Shown here piece by piece: positions 1 through 5,287 of a DNA stretch of 6,918 bases. Position 1 is the stretch's first letter; every line of letters begins with the position of its first letter. The translations under genes and the position numbers were made by a program. Source of the stretch: Chloroflexota bacterium (GTDB taxonomy: Bacteria; Chloroflexota; Anaerolineae; Caldilineales; Caldilineaceae); assembly GCA_003577005.1 (NCBI GenBank), contig QEUW01000434.1:1-6918 (forward strand). The letters are read 5' to 3'. The notes under the pieces are model-generated. The model searched no databases. It saw only the letters and a program-made list of their open reading frames with translations, and was not told the origin of the DNA.

Positions 1-665
1 CCGGCGCTGACATAGAGCGTACCATCCTTGCCGAAGAGCAGATGATCGACCGAGTGGCTGGTGCCCTCGTCGGGCAGACAATCTTCGATAAACCAGCCGT
101 TATCATCGAGACAAGAGTACGGCTTTTTGTCGCCTTCAGCCGGGTTGCCGATATTGGCAAAGGTGCTATTTTTACCAAGGATGATCTCGCCGCTGCCCGG
201 TGCATGGCGGTTCAGGTTCCGGGGGTCGGCGGAAAGACGCAATACTCGCGAGACACGGGCGCCGGTTTTGGGCAGCCCTTTTGCTTCCGGTGGTTCGTAG
301 ACGTAGGCAAAATAAACATAGGGCAAGGTGGGCCAGCGGGGATGCACCGCCACGCCCAGCAGACCACGCTCGTTGGTTGAGTTGACCTCGTTGGTCAAGT
401 CGATAAACGGTTCTTCCTGCAAGACCCCATTGTGAAAGACTCGCACCTTACCTTCTTTTTCAATGATAAAGATACGCCCGTCTGGGGCGATGGCAAAGCC
501 GGTGGGCATCTTGAGCCCGTCTACCACCGGCTCGAAGTGAAAGCCATCCGGTGCGTTGATCGCAAGGGGGGCAGCCCGGACCGGGGCGACCCCAGCCAGG
601 CCTTGCATAAGTACACATAGCGCCAACAACAGGCGCGCCCAAATCAAAGAAGTCCGAATGATCAT
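1..665 (-). CDS. PQQ-dependent sugar dehydrogenase (glucose/sorbosone dehydrogenase-like), exported, 3' part missing
   Basis: Reading the minus strand from the ATG at 665-663 gives 221 codons with no stop before the left edge, so only the N-terminal part is present. Residues 1-31 form a signal peptide: a short basic start, a hydrophobic stretch LIWARLLLALCVLM, and a likely cleavage after VRA. The mature part reads as a six-bladed beta-propeller of the GSDH family: GLKMPTGFAIAPDGRIFIIEK (blade 1), ERGLLGVAVHP near residues 99-109, and a segment near 201-221 with SHSVDHLLFGKDGTLYVSAG. In this family a His in such a segment (here probably H204) acts as catalytic base beside PQQ. Family members oxidise sugars or sugar-derived alcohols outside the cytoplasm; the substrate cannot be told here. 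The start is supported by GTGAGG about 7 nt upstream and by an in-frame TGA four codons back. A 12-residue insert carrying C185 and C196 precedes the His segment. It may equally be a propeller protein without enzymatic activity. Confidence 0.85.
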   Translation of the reverse strand, partial: MIIRTSLIWARLLLALCVLMQGLAGVAPVRAAPLAINAPDGFHFEPVVDGLKMPTGFAIAPDGRIFIIEKEGKVRVFHNGVLQEEPFIDLTNEVNSTNERGLLGVAVHPRWPTLPYVYFAYVYEPPEAKGLPKTGARVSRVLRLSADPRNLNRHAPGSGEIILGKNSTFANIGNPAEGDKKPYSCLDDNGWFIEDCLPDEGTSHSVDHLLFGKDGTLYVSA

Positions 666-724
666 CAGAAAGCCTCACTTGAATAAAAATAATGCGCACC
701 AGTTCTGTACGGGGCAATGCCGCC

Positions 725-753
725 ATTATACCGGCATTACGACTGAATGCCAG
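725..753 (-). promoter_or_regulatory. Sigma70-type promoter of the sugar dehydrogenase gene
   Basis: On the minus strand a perfect TATAAT (730 to 725) lies 17 nt downstream of CTGGCA (753 to 748, 4 of 6 matches to TTGACA). Transcription would start near 718, giving a leader of about 53 nt before the ATG at 665. The rest of the 666-895 gap holds an A8 run at 845-852 (a T run for the minus-strand radC transcript) but no GC-rich stem before it, so I do not call a terminator there. Confidence 0.6.
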
Positions 754-895
754 CTTCTATTCTGCTCTGGATGGGTGGAGAGGGGCTGCTAAAAACTGGT
801 CTTTAGCGCTGCGCAGGGCAACTGTATGAATTGCGTCAGTTTAGAAAAAAAATTTCGGGCTGGATATGAACTTCCAATAGATAGATTTCGCTTAA

Positions 896-1699
896 TCACT
901 TAAACCCCAACCCGCGTTCCTTCAGGCTCACAAAGCGGTTGCGACCGATGATCAGGTGGTCGAGCACGCGGATGTCGAGCAGTGCGCCCGCCTCGACAAT
1001 GGCTTCGGTGACACGCACATCTTCAGGGCTGGGGGTGGGGTCACCGCTGGGATGGTTATGCGCCAGGATAAAGGCAGCACAGTTGGCGCGAATCGCCTCG
1101 CGAAAGACTTCACCTACACGAATGACAGCCGTGTTGAGGCTCCCCGAATAGACCGTGTGGACGCGCAGCACGAAATTCTTGGTGTCGAGCAGAACGATGC
1201 GCAATTGCTCCTGTTCAAGCAGCCCCATCTCCATCATCAGCAGATTGGCAACATCGGTGGGGCTGCGCACCTGGGGACGTTCCTGAGGTGAGGCGAGAAG
1301 CATGCGCTTGCCTAGTTCGAGGGCGGCTTTGACCTGGGCAGCTTTGGCTTCACCCATGCCGTGGGCATCGCACAGTTCGTCAAAAGATGCCTGGGCTAGG
1401 CCGGCTACACCATCAAACTGGCTGAGCAAGCGCTCGGCCATGCGGATGACATTTTCGCCACGACCACCTACACGCAAGATGATGGCGAGGAGTTCGGCGT
1501 TGCTCAACGCAGCCGGCCCGGCAAAGATCAGCCGCTCGCGCGGGCGTAGATCCACCGGTAGGTCGCGGATCATCAGGCGGTAATCGATTTCGGCATCGTG
1601 TGTGTCCAGCTTGTGTTGCTCAGAGCCCGCCGCACGGCTATCCGCCACAGTTCTGGTTGGCAAGCCGTTCTGTCTGCCATAACTTGCGCTCTTTTTCAT
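896..1699 (-). CDS. radC: RadC-family JAMM (JAB1/MPN) domain protein
   Basis: The 267-residue product carries the RadC signature. A helical N-terminal domain includes [14 protein letters not shown] (residues 44-57) and [14 protein letters not shown] (65-78). A helix-hairpin-helix-like stretch follows at about 97-132. The JAMM metal-site motif is H214-x-H216-x7-S224-x2-D227 ([14 protein letters not shown]), preceded by GEVFREA, whose Glu is the usual upstream acidic residue. RadC proteins were once called DNA-repair proteins, but that role is not established; the fold suggests a metal-dependent hydrolase acting on DNA or protein. The product has about 40 residues before the usual family start (the M43 region). 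The ATG at 1699 is still preferred because AGGGG lies 7 nt upstream, while M43 has no ribosome-binding site. It stands alone on this strand, divergent from the gene at 1845. Confidence 0.93.
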   Translation of the reverse strand: MKKSASYGRQNGLPTRTVADSRAAGSEQHKLDTHDAEIDYRLMIRDLPVDLRPRERLIFAGPAALSNAELLAIILRVGGRGENVIRMAERLLSQFDGVAGLAQASFDELCDAHGMGEAKAAQVKAALELGKRMLLASPQERPQVRSPTDVANLLMMEMGLLEQEQLRIVLLDTKNFVLRVHTVYSGSLNTAVIRVGEVFREAIRANCAAFILAHNHPSGDPTPSPEDVRVTEAIVEAGALLDIRVLDHLIIGRNRFVSLKERGLGFK

Positions 1700-1734
1700 T
1701 CTATGACCCCTAAAAGCTACGTCGCGCCCGATTT

Positions 1735-1745
1735 TGTGATATACT
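1735..1745 (+). promoter_or_regulatory. Candidate -10 region in the radC / unknown-gene divergent interval
   Basis: The 145-bp interval 1700-1844 separates two divergent genes. Its AT-rich centre holds TATACT (1740-1745) on the plus strand, a 5 of 6 match to the -10 consensus, but no good -35 lies 16-18 nt upstream. On the minus strand TTGAAG (1760 to 1755) is followed 18 nt later by CAAAAT (1736 to 1731), a weak candidate for radC. Either or both could be used. Confidence 0.3.
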
Positions 1746-1789
1746 CCCAGCGCACTTCAACTATTCGCACTGGTTGGTTGTTCGAGAGG

Positions 1790-1806
1790 GCCGGGTTGTG
1801 CCCGGC
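1790..1806 (+). other. Perfect 6-bp hairpin in the leader of the 1845 gene
   Basis: GCCGGG (1790-1795), loop TTGTG, CCCGGC (1801-1806). It would lie in the 5' leader of the plus-strand gene if transcription starts near 1752. There is no T run after it, so it is not a standard terminator. It could be a small leader structure or a protein-binding palindrome, or chance in GC-rich DNA. Confidence 0.3.
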
Positions 1807-1844
1807 AGCGATGCGTACACGCGAACAGCGTCAAGTCTAGCGGC

Positions 1845-2582
1845 GTGAGCAGCAGCTGGCAATGGGACTTTTGGTGGATGAAAACCTACTTCTACGAACG
1901 AACAGCTTACAAACTTTCCAATGAACCGGTGCCCAACTGTTTTATCAAACTCGACGACCATTTCGACCGCAGCCCGGCGGTGAATGAGCGACCCGGTCAT
2001 CTGGCCGTGATCCTCGCCGAGAGCATCTGTCTCCGTATGGCCGATGTCGAGATGTACGCCTTTCTGATCGAGGATGCCCGCAAGCGTCACGGGCTAGAGA
2101 AAGGGAGCGATGTCAAGGCGGCGATCTTGACGCGGTCGTTTCTCTTTGGCTATTTGGGAGCAGCGTGTTCACTGCTCGAGTGCAGTGCGATGACGCTGGC
2201 GCTCGTCTACGATTTGCCGCTGGCGCCAGCGGAGCGCACCTTCCGCAACGGCGATTTCTGGCATCAACTGGTGACGCAGCAGCCCAACGTCCACCGGCGT
2301 TATCATGCGATGCGGCTCTTTTTCAACGAAGTCCTGCGTTGGAGCGACGAGACGGTGACGCGCATCCCTCCGCTTGTCGTTTCGCACAATCAGTTTGGCC
2401 CCTTTTCGAGCCGTGAGATGCATCTGCGCGTGTTGGACGAAGAAGATATCGACCTACCCCAATTGACGGGCGAGCCGCAGCACCTCACCTGGCTCGACCC
2501 GCTCCTGCTTCACGACCGCTGGAAGCCGCGCCTGTTATCTCTGTGCGAAAAGCTGTGCCACGATATCGAAGCATTCTCATAA
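1845..2582 (+). CDS. Uncharacterised 245-residue protein, mostly helical, cytosolic
   Basis: I do not recognise this family. The product is soluble-looking, with no signal peptide or membrane span. Its middle (about residues 60-130) reads as paired amphipathic helices: GHLAVILAESICLRMADVEMYAFLIEDARKR (about 51-81), then SDVKAAILTRSFLFGYLGAACSLLECSAMTLALVYDLPL, with small residues packed like a helical bundle. A loop with SHNQFGPFSSREMHLRV follows, and the C-terminus is a helix, WKPRLLSLCEKLCHDIEAF. The bundle recalls HEPN-type domains, but the RxxxxH motif is not evident, so I do not assign that name. The start is uncertain: the first possible codon is GTG at 1845 with no clear ribosome-binding site; ATG at 1878 (residue 12, MKTYFYERTAYK) is an alternative that would drop the tryptophan-rich WQWDFWW leader. 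The coding strand is codon-biased like its neighbours and the whole frame is open, so it is probably a real gene. It ends at the hairpin at 2589-2633. Confidence 0.7.
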   Translation: MSSSWQWDFWWMKTYFYERTAYKLSNEPVPNCFIKLDDHFDRSPAVNERPGHLAVILAESICLRMADVEMYAFLIEDARKRHGLEKGSDVKAAILTRSFLFGYLGAACSLLECSAMTLALVYDLPLAPAERTFRNGDFWHQLVTQQPNVHRRYHAMRLFFNEVLRWSDETVTRIPPLVVSHNQFGPFSSREMHLRVLDEEDIDLPQLTGEPQHLTWLDPLLLHDRWKPRLLSLCEKLCHDIEAFS

Positions 2583-2588
2583 AACAAA

Positions 2589-2633
2589 CGCAGGGAAGCG
2601 AGGTTTTTGCAAAGCGCCTCGCCCTTCCCTGCG
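2589..2633 (+). terminator. Long GC-rich hairpin, probable terminator of the 245-residue gene
   Basis: CGCAGGGAAG (2589-2598) pairs perfectly with CTTCCCTGCG (2624-2633). The stem continues with CGAGG (2599-2603) against CCTCG (2617-2621) across a 2-nt bulge (2622-2623), giving 15 pairs and a 13-nt loop. It starts 6 nt after the stop codon and ends 4 nt before the -35 box of the next gene. The plus-strand tail (CTTATTG) is not a strong T run; a T-rich tail (TTTGTTTT) lies on the minus-strand side, where no gene ends. It most likely insulates the upstream gene from the next promoter. Confidence 0.55.
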
Positions 2634-2637
2634 CTTA

Positions 2638-2666
2638 TTGACGTACACTCATTTTCCTGCTAAAAT
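2638..2666 (+). promoter_or_regulatory. Strong sigma70-type promoter for the DtxR-like/HIT operon, predicted leaderless
   Basis: TTGACG (2638-2643), exactly 17 nt, then TAAAAT (2661-2666). Both hexamers match the consensus at 5 of 6. A start 7 nt after the -10 falls at about 2673, which is the A of the ATG of the regulator gene. The bases between -10 and ATG (TTAATC) contain no ribosome-binding site. Together these predict a leaderless message. Confidence 0.72.
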
Positions 2667-2697
2667 TTAATCATGACTAAAGCGGAATCTTTAGCAG
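2657..2697 (+). promoter_or_regulatory. Candidate operator: nested inverted repeats over the -10 and start codon
   Basis: CTGCTAAA (2657-2664) and TTTAGCAG (2690-2697) are perfect 8-bp inverted repeats 25 nt apart; the left arm covers the start of the -10 box. Nested within, CTAAAG (2677-2682), six bases, CTTTAG (2689-2694) makes an 18-bp dyad, about the size of DtxR/MntR operators (19-20 bp), though it does not match the known DtxR or MntR box sequences. Position and symmetry suggest autoregulation by the gene product; this is inference. Confidence 0.4.
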
Positions 2698-3395
2698 TAA
2701 AAAAAATCCTGACCGCTGCTCATGAGGATTATCTAAAGGCAATCTACATGCTCCATGCTGCCGGCATCGAGGTAAGCAATTCCGCGCTGGCAAACTACCT
2801 GGAAGTGTCACCGGCATCGGCTACCAACATGGTAAAGAAGCTGGCCGAATTGGAGCTGGTCACCTATACCCCCTACCAGAGTGCGACCCTCACCCCGACT
2901 GGCGAACGGATTGCCCTGGAGGTGCTGCGCCACCACCGACTTGTGGAGCTCTACTTGCACGAGAAACTAAAGCTGCCGTGGGATCAAGTCCACGACGAGG
3001 CGGAACGGCTGGAACATGTGATCAGCGAAACGCTGGAGGACGCCATGGCCGCCGCGCTCAACGACCCTACCATCGACCCCCACGGTGACCCCATCCCCAG
3101 CAAGGATGGTCGCATCGAAATGGTGGAAGGTTCGCCGCTGAGCATCGCCGAGTTGAATCGTCCTTATCGGATCGTGCGCGTCCTGCTGCAAGACCCGGAG
3201 CGGCTCAGCTATCTCGGCATGCTGGGGCTCTACCCTAACGCCACCGTGACCCTTCTAAAACGCGCGCCTTTTTCCGGCCCGCTGCTCATCGATATCGCCG
3301 GCGAACATCACGCCCTGGCGCACGACATGGCCGAATCGCTCCTCGTGGCGCCAGACGAACCATCAGACGAAACGAACGACCATGCCAACCTCTGA
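2673..3395 (+). CDS. DtxR/MntR-family metal-dependent transcriptional regulator
   Basis: The 240-residue product has the three-part DtxR layout. A winged helix spans about residues 12-77, with HEDYLKAIYML and the recognition helix around SPASATNMVKKL (46-57). The dimer and metal domain spans about 78-143, including RHHRLVELYL and VHDEAERLEHVISE. A C-terminal SH3-like FeoA domain spans about 155-225. By alignment from memory, the metal ligands are D19 (MntR D8 / DtxR M10), H88 (DtxR H79), E92, H107, E111 (DtxR C102, MntR E99), E114 and H115. Asp and Glu at the two discriminating positions resemble MntR, but K22 replaces MntR E11 and the FeoA domain is DtxR/IdeR-like, so Mn versus Fe cannot be settled. 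Such proteins bind operators when metal-loaded and repress uptake genes. No metal transporter is adjacent in this window. The ATG at 2673 sits at the predicted transcription start, and its stop lies 14 nt inside the HIT gene. Confidence 0.93.
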   Translation: MTKAESLAVKKILTAAHEDYLKAIYMLHAAGIEVSNSALANYLEVSPASATNMVKKLAELELVTYTPYQSATLTPTGERIALEVLRHHRLVELYLHEKLKLPWDQVHDEAERLEHVISETLEDAMAAALNDPTIDPHGDPIPSKDGRIEMVEGSPLSIAELNRPYRIVRVLLQDPERLSYLGMLGLYPNATVTLLKRAPFSGPLLIDIAGEHHALAHDMAESLLVAPDEPSDETNDHANL

Positions 3396-3828
3396 CTGCA
3401 TCTTTTGTGATCTGGTAGCCGGCCGTGGCGCTGTCAGCACGGTCTACGAGGACGACCGGGTCATGGCCTTTCTCGATATTGCCCCCGTCAACCCCGGCCA
3501 CACGCTGGTGATCCCAAAGCAGCACTATCGCTCGCTGGCCGACCTCGACGAAGAGGTGGGCATGCATCTTTTCCGCGTGGCCCAGCAGGTCGCACAGGCC
3601 ATCCGCCGTTCAGGGGTGCGCTGCGAAGGGATCAACCTTTTCCTTGCCGATGGCGAAGCCGCCTTCCAGGAGGTCTTTCACGCCCACCTGCACGTGGTTC
3701 CCCGCTTCCGCGGCGATAGCTTCAAGATCGACGCCGACTGGAGCATCCAACCCTGCCGCACCGAACTCGATGAGCTCGCCGCCCAGATCAGCCGCGCCCA
3801 CCTCCGATCCTGGTTCCCCCCAGAATAA
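3382..3828 (+). CDS. HIT-family (Hint-like) nucleotide-binding protein
   Basis: The 148-residue product has the histidine-triad motif H100-A-H102-L-H104-V-V. In this family the middle His attacks the alpha-phosphate of nucleotide phosphoramidates, adenylates or dinucleoside polyphosphates. Zinc-site residues typical of bacterial Hint-like members are present: C6-x-x-C9 near the start (CIFCDL), H48 and H100. DIAPVNPGHTLVIPKQHY (32-49) is the usual core strand-turn segment. The length is normal for a single-domain HIT protein, with a slightly extended tail (DELAAQISRAHLRSWFPPE). The ATG overlaps the end of the regulator gene by 14 nt in another frame and has no clear ribosome-binding site, suggesting translational coupling. 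Exact substrate unknown. A convergent transporter gene ends 19 bp away. Confidence 0.93.
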   Translation: MPTSDCIFCDLVAGRGAVSTVYEDDRVMAFLDIAPVNPGHTLVIPKQHYRSLADLDEEVGMHLFRVAQQVAQAIRRSGVRCEGINLFLADGEAAFQEVFHAHLHVVPRFRGDSFKIDADWSIQPCRTELDELAAQISRAHLRSWFPPE

Positions 3829-3838
3829 GCTGCTCCTG

Positions 3839-3866
3839 TTCTGCGTTCTACGCTCTACGTTCTACA
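3839..3866. repeat. Imperfect 7-bp tandem repeat, four units (TTCTACG type)
   Basis: Four in-phase heptamers read TTCTGCG, TTCTACG, CTCTACG, TTCTACA on the plus strand. The tract lies between two convergent genes and enters the transporter gene: its minus-strand reading supplies the last codons (V-E-R-R-A) and the TAG stop at 3850-3848. It resembles the short tandemly repeated heptamers known from cyanobacterial genomes. Two other tracts in the window share the 7-bp period with different sequences. Confidence 0.65.
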
Positions 3867-4756
3867 GTTCCCCGCCGCGGCCACGTCACCATCATCACCC
3901 CGCAAAGGACCGCGATGCCCCCTATCCACTGTTGCCCACGGGGCAACGTGTCGAACAACAGAAAGGACCAGAGGATCGTCAAGACCGGGCCTAGCGTGAG
4001 CACAATGGTGTGTACGCTCAGGTTGAGCCGGCGCAGCGCCACGTAAAAGAGCACACGGCTGATGATAATGTCCACCACTGCCGTCAGGATGACGATCGCC
4101 CAGGCGTTGGCTGCCGGCCAAAACAAGACGCCCCGCCCGGCGGCAACAACCAGGAGCACGGCAGTGGTGGCAAAGAGGCGAAAGAAGAAGAAGTTGACAA
4201 AATCCATCTCCTCGCCAAAACGTTTGACGATAGCCGTGTGCGACGAATACATGAGCGTGGCGATCAGGATCAGGAGCGAGCCCAGACGCAGCAGGTCGCT
4301 CCCCGGCTGGAAGGCGACGATAAAGCTGCCCAGAATCGCCACCCCGGCGCCCAGCCACTGGCGCCCCGTCATTCGTTCGCGCAGCCAGAGGACGCCAAAC
4401 CCCAGGCTAAAGACGGTCGAAATCTTGGCCAGCATTGCGGCCGTACCAGGGTCGATATAGGCAATCGCCGTATAGGTGATGTTGGTGCTGATACCGATCA
4501 GCGCGCCAATGGCCAGAAAAAACCAGAAGTGGCGCCGGAAAATAACCCAGTCAAGCTGGCCGCTTGCCACCACGTAGAGGCCAAACAAGACCGTTCCGAC
4601 AGCCTGCACATACAAGGCCGAAATGTCGGGGCTGATGTAAGGGAGCAACAGCCGGGCAAAGACAAAGTGAAGGCTATCCACCAACAACATCAGGCTGATC
4701 AGCAGACCCTTCTGGTCCGCAATGCGTCGCACATCGGCGGCAAGCGATTGTTGCAT
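3848..4756 (-). CDS. EamA/DMT-superfamily membrane transporter, about ten membrane segments
   Basis: From the ATG at 4756 the product is 302 residues and almost entirely hydrophobic, with about ten predicted helices. It shows the internal duplication of EamA proteins: half one contains YTAIAYIDPGTAAMLAKIST then GFGVLWLRERMTGRQWLGAG; half two contains FYVALRRLNLSVHTIVLTLG then LLFDTLPRGQQWIGGIAVLC. Each half ends with the typical E/D-R/T-x-x-x-x-QW-x-G-x-x hairpin. Members export or import metabolites such as amino acids or nucleotide precursors across the inner membrane; the substrate cannot be deduced. A TTG at 4771 would add five residues, but ATG 4756 is preferred because AGGAG lies 4 nt upstream of it. 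The last five codons and stop fall in the 3839-3866 heptamer tract, so the C-terminal tail (TVERRA) may be repeat-derived. Convergent with the HIT gene. Confidence 0.9.
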   Translation of the reverse strand: MQQSLAADVRRIADQKGLLISLMLLVDSLHFVFARLLLPYISPDISALYVQAVGTVLFGLYVVASGQLDWVIFRRHFWFFLAIGALIGISTNITYTAIAYIDPGTAAMLAKISTVFSLGFGVLWLRERMTGRQWLGAGVAILGSFIVAFQPGSDLLRLGSLLILIATLMYSSHTAIVKRFGEEMDFVNFFFFRLFATTAVLLVVAAGRGVLFWPAANAWAIVILTAVVDIIISRVLFYVALRRLNLSVHTIVLTLGPVLTILWSFLLFDTLPRGQQWIGGIAVLCGVMMVTWPRRGTVERRA

Positions 4757-4770
4757 ACAGCTCCTGAACA

Positions 4771-4805
4771 ATGGTTAATGGTTAACAGTTGATGGCTAAG
4801 GATTG
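4771..4805. repeat. Imperfect 7-bp tandem repeat, five units (ATGGTTA type)
   Basis: Consecutive in-phase heptamers read ATGGTTA, ATGGTTA, ACAGTTG, ATGGCTA, AGGATTG on the plus strand (minus strand TAACCAT type). The tract sits 15 bp before the transporter start codon, inside its likely 5' leader and directly before the ribosome-binding site. Confidence 0.65.
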
Positions 4806-4874
4806 TCCGCGGTTTGCCGGGTTTCGTTTGCAGATGCAAGGAGCGCGGCTCAAAGGTGTTATGCACGGCCTTTG

Positions 4875-4885
4875 ATTCTACCACA
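4875..4885 (-). promoter_or_regulatory. Extended -10 promoter candidate for the transporter gene
   Basis: On the minus strand TGTGGTAGAAT (4885 to 4875) fits an extended -10 (TG-N-TAGAAT, 5 of 6 in the hexamer). TTGCCA (4907 to 4902) lies 21 nt upstream, too far for an ideal -35 but less needed with an extended -10. Transcription would start near 4868 and give a leader of about 110 nt containing the heptamer tract. I see no gene in 4806-4979. Confidence 0.4.
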
Positions 4886-4979
4886 GGATGGTTGGCCGGG
4901 GTGGCAAACGATCTTTGCGGCCGGGTGATCTGGTAGAGAACGGGTGCGGGGAGCAATTCGCTGTTACAGCACTTTCGTG

Positions 4980-4985
4980 TATGAT
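4980..4985 (+). promoter_or_regulatory. Candidate -10 for the antitoxin-like small ORF
   Basis: TATGAT (4980-4985) matches the -10 consensus at 5 of 6. At 17-nt spacing only a weak -35 (TTCGCT, 4957-4962) is seen. The predicted start is near 4992, about 43 nt before the small ORF. Confidence 0.35.
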
Positions 4986-5034
4986 AGAGGAGATAGAAAC
5001 GACTGCGAGTTGATGAACGTCAGGGAGGCGGGTT

Positions 5035-5169
5035 ATGACTATTTTGGTTCATGAACTGGTTGATGCAGGAATCTATCCAGACTCCGAAATTGCAATTCAG
5101 GAGGCGCTCCGCGTACTTTGGCAAGAACGGCCACAAGTGCGCATTGAGGTTGCTATCGTTCACCAGTGA
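5035..5169 (+). pseudogene. Truncated antitoxin-like small ORF (44 codons)
   Basis: The ATG at 5035 follows GGAGG with a 6-nt spacer, one of the best ribosome-binding sites in the window. The 44-residue product contains HELVDAGIYPDSEIAIQEAL then RVLWQERPQVRIEVAIVHQ. This matches my recollection of the N-terminal half of small antitoxin-type proteins of the ribbon-helix-helix/UPF0175 kind: an opening strand, a short turn, then a helix of the form S-E-x-x-I-x-E-A-L-R-x-L. Those proteins normally continue for about 35-45 more residues with a second helical DNA-binding or toxin-contacting part, which is absent. Here the frame stops exactly where the palindromic element begins. No toxin gene follows. 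It may be a decayed toxin-antitoxin remnant, or a short functional peptide. The length and the neighbouring element favour truncation. Confidence 0.5.
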
Positions 5170-5263
5170 GAATCCATTTGAATATTCGTCTTGCACACCA
5201 GGTGCGTTGCACTTGAAAAGTGCGATGCACCTCCGGACAAGGACTAATTTTCAAATGGACTCT
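5169..5263. mobile_element. Palindromic MITE/REP-like element, about 95 bp
   Basis: Terminal inverted repeats AGAATCCATTTGAA (5169-5182) and TTCAAATGGACTCT (5250-5263) match at 13 of 14 positions. Midway is a strong hairpin: AGGTGCGTTGCACTT (5200-5214), loop GAA, AAGTGCGATGCACCT (5218-5232), 15 pairs including two G-T wobbles. AGTGA occurs at 5165-5169 and 5265-5269, flanking the element like a 5-bp target duplication. It encodes no protein I can support. The layout fits a non-autonomous inverted-repeat element or a repetitive extragenic palindrome; a structured RNA is an alternative. Confidence 0.55.
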
Positions 5264-5287
5264 GAGTGATCTCCAACAGTTGTTACC

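Noticed and set aside
460..726. Minus-strand open frame of 88 codons over the sugar dehydrogenase start
   Set aside because: It is out of frame with the GSDH reading frame, which has a signal peptide, a ribosome-binding site and clear propeller motifs.
845..852. A8 run after radC, considered as the T run of a terminator
   Set aside because: No GC-rich stem precedes it on the minus strand.
1761..2090. Minus-strand open frame of 109 codons over the start of the 245-residue gene
   Set aside because: No ribosome-binding site or recognisable motif; it is antisense to a longer, better-supported frame and typical of GC-rich shadows.
4010..4792. Plus-strand open frame of 260 codons opposite the transporter
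   Set aside because: Its product is a low-complexity, Gln/Asp/Arg-rich chain, the usual antisense of hydrophobic codons; the minus-strand frame is a clear EamA protein.
4894..4924. GGCCGG direct repeats flanking a GCAAA/TTTGC stem
   Set aside because: Short and expected by chance in GC-rich DNA; no gene or promoter is tied to it.
4699..4956. Minus-strand open frame of 85 codons upstream of and overlapping the transporter start
   Set aside because: No ribosome-binding site, no recognisable motif, and it runs through the heptamer tract and into the transporter gene in another frame.
5051..5269. Plus-strand open frame of 72 codons across the antitoxin remnant and palindromic element
   Set aside because: It has no ribosome-binding site and crosses the element; the GGAGG-led frame at 5035 is better supported.
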